This document shows positions 15,734 through 21,752 of a stretch of DNA of 21,752 nucleotides, piece by piece. Made by a program: the position numbers and the translations under genes. Every line of letters begins with the position of its first letter. Position 1 is the first letter of the stretch. Where the stretch lies: positions 1 through 21,752 of the forward strand of contig CAAGHW010000078.1 of NCBI GenBank assembly GCA_900769765.1, in the 5' to 3' direction. Below the pieces are notes generated by a model that ran no database searches, was not told the DNA's origin, and saw nothing but the letters and a program-made list of their open reading frames with translations. Origin of the DNA: Bacteroidaceae bacterium. Its GTDB lineage: Bacteria; Bacteroidota; Bacteroidia; Bacteroidales; Bacteroidaceae.

Positions 15734-18700
15734 TCAGGCCCAACCTTTACGTACCAGCCAACGATATATTATAGGTATAATATAGATATTGAGCAGTGTC
15801 GAAGATAGCAATCCTCCAAGCACAACCACCGCCATAGGGCTTTGTATCTCGTTACCCGAAGCCGAACCGTTAAGAATCATCGGCACAAGGGCCAATGCCG
15901 ATGTAAAGGCAGTCATAAGTATCGGTGTCAATCTGTCGACCGAACCTGCAACAACAGCACTGTCGAGCGATACACCTTCGGCACGCAGATGCTGATAGCG
16001 CGATACAAGCAATATACCGTTACGCGTCGCTATACCGAACAATGTTATAAGTCCTATTATGGCAGGGATACTCATTACCGCTGAAGTAAAATATGTGGCA
16101 AGAATACCGCCAATCAAAGCCAATGGCAGATTAAGCAACACAACCGCCGACAATGATGCACTCTTGAACTCGCTGTACAAGAGAACGAAAACCACAAGTA
16201 TTGCAATTGCCGTCGTAAGCCACAATGTACGCGATGCCGACTCTGCACTCTCGAACTGACCACCATATTCAAGACGATATCCCTCGTCAAGCGGCAAATT
16301 CTTTTCAAGATGTTCTGCGACGCGTTCTACAGTTCCGGCAACATCACCGCTTGCGATATTTGCCGATACCACAACCTTGCGCTGTACATTCTCGCGACTG
16401 ATGCTTCCAGGGCCACCGACAGAGACAATGGAAGCCACATCCTCAAGTGCGACCTTTCCCTTTGGAGTATCGATAAGAGCACGTTTAACGCCATCGACAC
16501 TCTCGGTATAATCCTTGTTCAGACGTATTATAAGGTCAAAGCTGCGCTCCTCTTCATATACACTGCCGACCTTTTTACCCGGAAATGCCGATTCCACGAA
16601 AGCGTTGAACTCGCTCATGGTTATGCCGTAATATGCAAGCTTCTCCCTGTCGGCACGTATCTGCAACTGCGGTGTTTCAACCTGTTGTTCCACATTCACA
16701 TCCACCACTTCGGGGAAGACGCTAAGAAGTTCCTTTATATCTGTTCCCTTACGAAAAAGAGTGCTCAAATCGGGACCGAATATTTTTATGGCAAGGTCGG
16801 CCTGGGTTCCCGACACCATGTGGTCGATACGATGTTCAAGCGGTTGACCTACAGATGTAACGACGCCCGGTATTGTTGCAAGACGCGCACGCACCTCGCC
16901 AAGGAAATCGGCCTTGCTACGGTCCGTAAGGGTAAAGTTCACATCTATCTCGGCACCGTTCGATGTCTGTGAGTGTTCATCCAATTCACCGCGTCCTGTG
17001 CGTCGGGCCGTACTTTCCACTTCAGGAATCTGCAACAGTTCCCTTTCAATGGCAGCACCGAGCATATTGCTCTCTTCAAGTGATACTCCTGGGCGGGAAA
17101 CGGCAGATATAGTCAATGCCTTTTCGTTGAATTCGGGCAAGAAACTGCGTCCCATGTCTGCAAAAAGGAATAGACAGACAACAAAAAGCAGCACCACGGC
17201 ACCTACTATATATCTCGCACGGGAGAGAACCCATTGCAACGATTTCCTGTACTTGTCAATCAACCACAGGTCGACCCAATTCTTCTTCTCGTTCTTGGCA
17301 AGATATTTATCATCGGAAAGCATCAGCTTGCATAGTAGCGGAGTGACCGTCATCGCCACTACAAGCGACATCACAAGTGCTATCAGATAGGCAATACCCA
17401 ATGGCTTGAGCATACGTCCCTCAAGACCGCTCAAGAAGAACAGCGGAGTGAACGTAACCATTATTATGAGTGTCGCATGAATTATTGAAGCACGGATCTC
17501 CGACGAGGCCTCAAACACGATACGCAATGTCGATTGACGCTCTTCCTTCGGCAGTGCATGGTTCTCGCGCAAACGCTTGTATACATTCTCGACATCAATG
17601 ATGGCATCATCCACAAGAGAGCCTATGGCAATACACATACCGCCCAACGTCATGGTATTTATATCCATTCCCGACAGATACAGGACAATCACCGTTCCCA
17701 ACAGCGACAATGGGATAGCCAACAACGAAATGACGGTAGAACGGATGCTGGTAAGGAATAAGAAGAGTACAAGTATCACACATATTGCACCTTCGACAAG
17801 AGAACTTCCTACATTGTTTACCGATGCCTGTATGTAATCGGCCTGACGAAAAATCTTTGTATCGAGCTGCACATCGGCAGGCAATGACTTTGCTATGCTT
17901 TCGAGATTACGTTCGATATTCTGCGTTACACTCAAGGTGTTTATACCCGGTTGCTTTGATATTGACAATATGATGGAAGGCGTTGCATTCTGCGATGCAT
18001 ATCCCTGTTTCACCGCAGGAGCCACAACAACATCCGCGACATCGGCAACCCGTACGACCCCAGCCTCTGTAGCCTTTACGACGGTACTGCCCAACTCTGC
18101 CACATCGTTGCTACGCCCCATTCCACGCAAATTGTATTCATTTCCGAAATCACGTACCACACCGGCACCCACATTGACACTCATAGCCGATGCCGCGCTC
18201 TCGAGCTCGCCCATTGTAACACCATACATTTCCATACGTACGGGGTCGGCAAGCACCTGGTACTGTTTATAGTCACCGCCTATTATTGTCACATTGGAGA
18301 CACCGCCCGTAGCAAGGATTGCCGGTTTTACAATCCACTCGGCAAGCGTACGCAGTTCCATCATCGATGTACTGTCGGCCTGCATTCCTATGAACATTAT
18401 CTCGCCCATGACACTCGACTGTGGAGCAAGCATCGGTGTTATCCCTGCGGGGAGCTGACCGGACAGCAGGCTCATCTTCTCGCTGATGACCTGACGGGCA
18501 CGGTATATATCCATTCCCCAATCGAACTCCACCCACACGAAAGAAAAGCCTTGCGATGAAGAAGAACGGACCCTACGCACGTTGGTAGCTCCATTGACAG
18601 CCGTCTCAATGGGGAAGGTGACAAGACGCTCCACCTCTTCGGGTGCCATATTCGACGCATCGGTGAGTATCACCACCGTAGGCATTGTCAGGTCGGGGAA

Positions 18701-18814
18701 CACATCCACTTCGATTTTCTTCGCCGAATAGATACCGCCAACCGTTATCAACACCACAGCAAGCAATATCAGCAACTTGTTGTGCAGAGAGAAGTTAATT
18801 ATCCTGTTTAGCAT
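15734..18814 (-). CDS. CusA/CzcA-type RND heavy-metal efflux pump
   Basis: A 1026-residue inner-membrane RND transporter, the proton-driven part of a tripartite export system. It has the family N-terminus (one helix, then VDVFPDLTMPTV), a first porter domain, the helix bundle with the proton-relay motif VDDAIIDVEN (401-410), a second helix near 535-555 and a second porter domain, ending with the last helix bundle. Comparing from memory with E. coli CusA, the three copper-binding methionines (573, 623, 672) match Ser570, Glu622 and His665 here; the last lies in HRIDHMVSG. This suggests divalent metals such as Zn, Co, Cd or Ni rather than Cu/Ag. The periplasmic adaptor gene is 11 bases upstream. 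A bidirectional hairpin follows the stop. No outer-membrane channel gene lies in this block. Confidence 0.93.
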   Translation of the reverse strand: MLNRIINFSLHNKLLILLAVVLITVGGIYSAKKIEVDVFPDLTMPTVVILTDASNMAPEEVERLVTFPIETAVNGATNVRRVRSSSSQGFSFVWVEFDWGMDIYRARQVISEKMSLLSGQLPAGITPMLAPQSSVMGEIMFIGMQADSTSMMELRTLAEWIVKPAILATGGVSNVTIIGGDYKQYQVLADPVRMEMYGVTMGELESAASAMSVNVGAGVVRDFGNEYNLRGMGRSNDVAELGSTVVKATEAGVVRVADVADVVVAPAVKQGYASQNATPSIILSISKQPGINTLSVTQNIERNLESIAKSLPADVQLDTKIFRQADYIQASVNNVGSSLVEGAICVILVLFLFLTSIRSTVISLLAIPLSLLGTVIVLYLSGMDINTMTLGGMCIAIGSLVDDAIIDVENVYKRLRENHALPKEERQSTLRIVFEASSEIRASIIHATLIIMVTFTPLFFLSGLEGRMLKPLGIAYLIALVMSLVVAMTVTPLLCKLMLSDDKYLAKNEKKNWVDLWLIDKYRKSLQWVLSRARYIVGAVVLLFVVCLFLFADMGRSFLPEFNEKALTISAVSRPGVSLEESNMLGAAIERELLQIPEVESTARRTGRGELDEHSQTSNGAEIDVNFTLTDRSKADFLGEVRARLATIPGVVTSVGQPLEHRIDHMVSGTQADLAIKIFGPDLSTLFRKGTDIKELLSVFPEVVDVNVEQQVETPQLQIRADREKLAYYGITMSEFNAFVESAFPGKKVGSVYEEERSFDLIIRLNKDYTESVDGVKRALIDTPKGKVALEDVASIVSVGGPGSISRENVQRKVVVSANIASGDVAGTVERVAEHLEKNLPLDEGYRLEYGGQFESAESASRTLWLTTAIAILVVFVLLYSEFKSASLSAVVLLNLPLALIGGILATYFTSAVMSIPAIIGLITLFGIATRNGILLVSRYQHLRAEGVSLDSAVVAGSVDRLTPILMTAFTSALALVPMILNGSASGNEIQSPMAVVVLGGLLSSTLLNIYIIPIIYRWLVRKGWA

Positions 18815-18825
18815 AGCCGTAGATT

Positions 18826-20379
18826 TTAATGAACATGACCTGCATGAGGATCAAGAGCTGCGGCACCCTGTGACAATTTAAGCACCACCGCGCCCTTTGT
18901 AACCACACGTTCTCCAACTTCCACTCCACCATGTACCTTTACCATAAGGCCATCGGTAGCACCAATGACAACACTGCGTTTCTCAAAGGAGACAGGTGTG
19001 TTCTGGACGAAAACAAAGTAACTGCCCATCTCTTCGACAATAGCCGTACGCGGTATAACGACATTCTCAATCGCATCGTTTTCAGATGCAAGATATAATG
19101 TAACGATGCTTCCGGGTACAACATCATCCATTTTGCCGACAGTCAATGTCACAGGAATCATGTTACACTCGTTCACAGAGTTGCCGACAATTATCTTTCC
19201 GTCAGCAAAATCATCAAGTGAATATATTTCGCCTGACTGCAACTCTATATTCACATTCTTTACATTACGCAACTGTTGCAGATAGCGTACAGGCAATTCG
19301 GCCATGATATTGACATTGCCTACGCGTTCTATTCTGGCAAGAGGTGTTCCGGGCTGAACATAATCGCCATTGGCTACAAGAAGCGTTGCTACATAACCTG
19401 TCAATGGCGAACGCAGACATACCTTGCCGTCACCGAAACTGCGTTGCATGCTTTCAAAACGCACTTCGGCACGTCGATAAGCCGCTTCCGCAGCCTGATA
19501 CTCGCGCTCTGAAACTATTTTATCGATAAAAAGGAGCTTCTTTCGCTCATAATCGGCCTTGGACAATATATATTCACTCTCGGCCTCAGCATACTTCACT
19601 GCGGCATCATTATCTGTCACATCACTGCCTTCAAGATAAAAAAGAGGTTCATTCATTGTTACATCCTTACCCGCAACAATGTTTCCGGCAAACTGTACCT
19701 TGCCACTTGTTGCTGCAACGATGGTGGTAAAATTGTCGGGAGCCACATCGGCTTTTGCAGCGACTTTCACCACGCCGTCAAAAGTGCTTTTTCCGACAAC
19801 GGCTGTTGCAAAATCTATTTTCCAACTCTGCTCCTTTGTAAAGGATATGTCACCGTCCTTAGCCTCAACCATCATGCCATGTCCGGGATGAGGAGCGTGG
19901 CTATGGCTATGTCCATGTGTACCGTGGTTATGTCCGTCATGGGATTCATGGCTGTGACCGTGAGCACACGCCTCACCATGCGCATGTCCCACATTCACAT
20001 CAAAATGGGCATGTTCGCCGGCAATATCGAGATATATGGTTCCATGCCCTGATGTTTCAGGAATAAAATCAAAATGATAAACTCCTTTATCAACTCTCTC
20101 GCCTGTAGCCGAATGTCTCTTACCGCCAACAGACAGCAACAGTTCTGCCTTGTTGCAATCGACTGGCATAAAATCTTTAATATCCGTAGCATAAAGTGTG
20201 ACACACGATTTCTTACCTTCCTCAAGACCTTCGTGCTGCATAAATAGTTCCATATTGTCGGTATATGCAACAAAGGAGCTGACATGAATATGGTCATGAT
20301 GCCCTGCACTTTCATTTTGTTCGTGCTTTACACAACCAGCAAAAGCAAAAAGTATTGCAAAAAAGAGTATTTTTTTCAT
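18826..20379 (-). CDS. His-rich periplasmic adaptor (CusB/CzcB-type lipoprotein)
   Basis: The membrane-fusion subunit of the RND system, about 517 residues. The N-terminus MKKILFFAILFAFAGC is a lipoprotein signal with lipobox FAGC (Cys16), so it should be anchored in a membrane facing the periplasm. Residues 123-167 hold 16 histidines (for example HGHSH and HGHSHSHAPH), with more at 27-32 and a HAGHVH tail, a likely metal-binding region. Then come the barrel-sandwich and lipoyl-like parts, an alpha-hairpin (about 265-315) with ERKKLLFIDKIVSEREY, and beta-barrel and membrane-proximal domains. The start at 20379 is chosen for the signal peptide. An in-frame ATG at 20433 overlaps the kinase stop as ATGA but adds an acidic 18-residue extension. 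The pump gene follows 11 bases on. Confidence 0.92.
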   Translation of the reverse strand: MKKILFFAILFAFAGCVKHEQNESAGHHDHIHVSSFVAYTDNMELFMQHEGLEEGKKSCVTLYATDIKDFMPVDCNKAELLLSVGGKRHSATGERVDKGVYHFDFIPETSGHGTIYLDIAGEHAHFDVNVGHAHGEACAHGHSHESHDGHNHGTHGHSHSHAPHPGHGMMVEAKDGDISFTKEQSWKIDFATAVVGKSTFDGVVKVAAKADVAPDNFTTIVAATSGKVQFAGNIVAGKDVTMNEPLFYLEGSDVTDNDAAVKYAEAESEYILSKADYERKKLLFIDKIVSEREYQAAEAAYRRAEVRFESMQRSFGDGKVCLRSPLTGYVATLLVANGDYVQPGTPLARIERVGNVNIMAELPVRYLQQLRNVKNVNIELQSGEIYSLDDFADGKIIVGNSVNECNMIPVTLTVGKMDDVVPGSIVTLYLASENDAIENVVIPRTAIVEEMGSYFVFVQNTPVSFEKRSVVIGATDGLMVKVHGGVEVGERVVTKGAVVLKLSQGAAALDPHAGHVH

Positions 20380-20429
20380 AGTATAATCCAAAAGGGCTGA
20401 TTCTATCCACTCAGCCGCCGTTAATAAAT

Positions 20430-21356
20430 TCATCTGTTTCTATAGTCGGCCGCCCACTCCTTATCGACATAGTTCTCAATAAGTGTACATGCGCGGGCAC
20501 TGAAATCGAGTCCGCACGAGATGATACGGCTCCACTCTTCCCTGCTCAAAGAGGACAAGGCTTCACGATTGACCGATGCCGACAACAATCCATATACGAC
20601 ACCTGCATTGAAATTGTCCCCTGCGCCAACGGTGCTGACAACATCCACCTTTTTGACAGGAAAGACATCGGTGAACCCTTTTGTAAAGAGTTTTACATCA
20701 CCGTCGCCACTCGTAAAAATAAATTCAGGGCAATAGAACTTTATTTTGTCCTTGTATATTTTCTCGGCATCCGTCATCTCATAGAGATATCTGAAATCAT
20801 CGGCTGAACCACGTACAATATCAGCAAACTCAAGATTTTCAATAAGGGCCTCACCCAATTTTATGCGTTCTGCAACATGGTTCTTACGGAAATTGATATC
20901 ATAATAGAGTATGGCTCCATTCTCTTTGGCATATTTAAGGAATGCCTTTGTCTTATCACGCAACACCGGATTAAGCACAAAATATGAGCCATAAAGAACG
21001 ATATCCCCACTCTCAATCTTCGGAAACTCCACCTCAAGACGATTATTGGGATAATCCTTATAGAAAAGATATTCGGCATCGTTCCTGTCGTTCAGGAATG
21101 CAAGCGCAAGAGGTGACTTGCCACCCGAGAAAGAACATACCGATGAAGCATCTACACCGCTATCGCGAAGATGCGACAGAATTATCTCACCTATTCTGTC
21201 ATCACCAACCTCGCTGATAAATGCAGCTTCAGCACCAACACGACCAAGAGATATGATACTGTTATATACCGAACCGCCCGGAACGGCCTTTACCGGTTGC
21301 CCGTTCTTGAAGAGTATGTCAAAAACAGTTTCTCCAATTCCTATAATCCTGCTCAT
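20430..21356 (-). CDS. PfkB-family carbohydrate or nucleoside kinase
   Basis: A 308-residue cytoplasmic kinase of the PfkB/ribokinase family, using ATP to phosphorylate a sugar or nucleoside. Signatures are PGGSVYN (26-32), the N-terminal glycine pair for substrate binding, and STVGAGDNFNAG (241-252) with the catalytic Asp247 and anion hole. IGIGETVFDILF (5-16) is a usual start for the family. Fructokinase, ribokinase or nucleoside kinase cannot be told apart by eye. Its ATG overlaps the stop of the LOG gene (ATGA), indicating translational coupling and a shared pathway. Its stop lies 50 bases before the chosen adaptor start, so it is probably on the same transcript as the efflux genes. Confidence 0.92.
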   Translation of the reverse strand: MSRIIGIGETVFDILFKNGQPVKAVPGGSVYNSIISLGRVGAEAAFISEVGDDRIGEIILSHLRDSGVDASSVCSFSGGKSPLALAFLNDRNDAEYLFYKDYPNNRLEVEFPKIESGDIVLYGSYFVLNPVLRDKTKAFLKYAKENGAILYYDINFRKNHVAERIKLGEALIENLEFADIVRGSADDFRYLYEMTDAEKIYKDKIKFYCPEFIFTSGDGDVKLFTKGFTDVFPVKKVDVVSTVGAGDNFNAGVVYGLLSASVNREALSSLSREEWSRIISCGLDFSARACTLIENYVDKEWAADYRNR

Positions 21357-21752
21357 CGAACAGCCTCCTTTATCACCTTTTCCAATTCCTGAATATTGTT
21401 GACCATCGACACAAAACGATTAATTTCTCCTCTTATGAAACCGGCCGCATTATAACTGTCGAGCATAGCCCATAAGCTATCCCAAAAGCCGTTGACATTA
21501 TAGAGCACAACACGTTTGTCGTGATAACCGATTGTAGCAGCGGCGACTACATGAAAAATTTCATCGAGTGTACCTATTCCACCGGGCAGCGCAACAAGGA
21601 TGTCGCTCTTCTCCAACATTATATCCTTACGCTCACTCAAATTACGGCAGGAAATATGTTCATCAAGCAAGGCACTTACACGACCGCGCTCTACAAGAAT
21701 ATCTGGAACAACACCTACGATATGCGCACCAGCCTCTTTAGCACCCTTTGCC
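21353..21752 (-). CDS. LOG-family nucleotide phosphoribohydrolase, 5' end missing
   Basis: The last 132 residues of a LOG (Lonely Guy, TIGR00730-type) Rossmann-fold protein; the N-terminus lies beyond the right edge. It keeps the paired signature: SERKDIML, with the usual Arg, and PGGIGTLDE with the catalytic Glu. Family members hydrolyse nucleoside 5'-monophosphates (AMP or cytokinin nucleotides) to the free base and ribose 5-phosphate. An in-frame TTG at 21670 is not a real start: the family sequence continues upstream to the window edge as GAHIVGVVPDI. Its stop overlaps the kinase ATG by ATGA. Only about two thirds of the usual length is visible. Confidence 0.9.
   Translation of the reverse strand, partial: AKGAKEAGAHIVGVVPDILVERGRVSALLDEHISCRNLSERKDIMLEKSDILVALPGGIGTLDEIFHVVAAATIGYHDKRVVLYNVNGFWDSLWAMLDSYNAAGFIRGEINRFVSMVNNIQELEKVIKEAVR

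Noticed and set aside
16310..16972. A 220-codon open frame on the plus strand opposite the RND pump
   Set aside because: It mirrors the coding frame of a clear RND gene, with no family likeness and no start signal.
19900..19995. Repeat-like DNA (many ATG/GTG-rich short units)
   Set aside because: It encodes the His-rich segment of the adaptor (CAT/CAC codons on the minus strand); units are irregular, so this is not a CRISPR or tandem array.

Overview
The window looks like chromosomal DNA of a member of the Bacteroidetes, most likely order Bacteroidales (Bacteroides/Prevotella/Muribaculaceae-like). The evidence is an enlarged signal peptidase I lying between dapB and a WbqC-family gene, MetG with a C-terminal tRNA-binding domain, short Crp/Fnr regulators, start codons preceded by A-rich rather than Shine-Dalgarno leaders, and -7 boxes of the TAnnTTTG/TATCTTCG type. 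The genus cannot be fixed from sequence reading alone. Sixteen protein genes are supported, one of them cut by the right edge. No rRNA, tRNA, CRISPR array, transposase or integrase was seen, and no gene-free stretch exceeds about 205 bases.

Left block, minus strand (about 1-4918): a compact operon dapB > lepB > WbqC-family gene (lysine/diaminopimelate synthesis, secretion, and a probable glycan-linked protein), preceded by an acyltransferase-3 gene with its own terminator and a Crp/Fnr-type regulator. A divergent control region of about 200 bp separates the regulator from metG and holds two inverted repeats.

Centre, plus strand (5096-15675): metG is followed closely by a surface-glycan cluster: a Wzx-type flippase, a GT4 glycosyltransferase, a second GT-B-like glycosyltransferase with a degenerate EX7E motif, a large YfhO-family membrane protein (probable GT-C-like), and a GT2 glycosyltransferase. 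An aminopeptidase P gene follows. Spacing is 2-24 bp throughout, so the set may be one transcript; a consensus-like internal promoter before the peptidase gene could give it separate expression. The cluster could assemble and flip a lipid-linked oligosaccharide, but no priming transferase, polymerase or ligase is in view. A near-perfect 23-bp stem hairpin closes this block and the convergent one.

Right block, minus strand (15734-21752): LOG-family nucleotide phosphoribohydrolase (partial) > PfkB-family sugar/nucleoside kinase > periplasmic lipoprotein adaptor with a very histidine-rich segment > CusA/CzcA-type RND pump. The first two genes overlap by ATGA, and the adaptor and pump are 11 bp apart. 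The outer-membrane channel of the efflux system is not in the block. At the three positions that bind copper in CusA, the pump appears to carry Ser, Glu and His, which with the His-rich adaptor argues for zinc, cobalt, cadmium or nickel rather than copper or silver.

I found no clearly new biological system. The most interesting points are the His-rich adaptor with its non-copper pump, the LOG-kinase pair placed in front of it, and the glycan cluster tied to metG.
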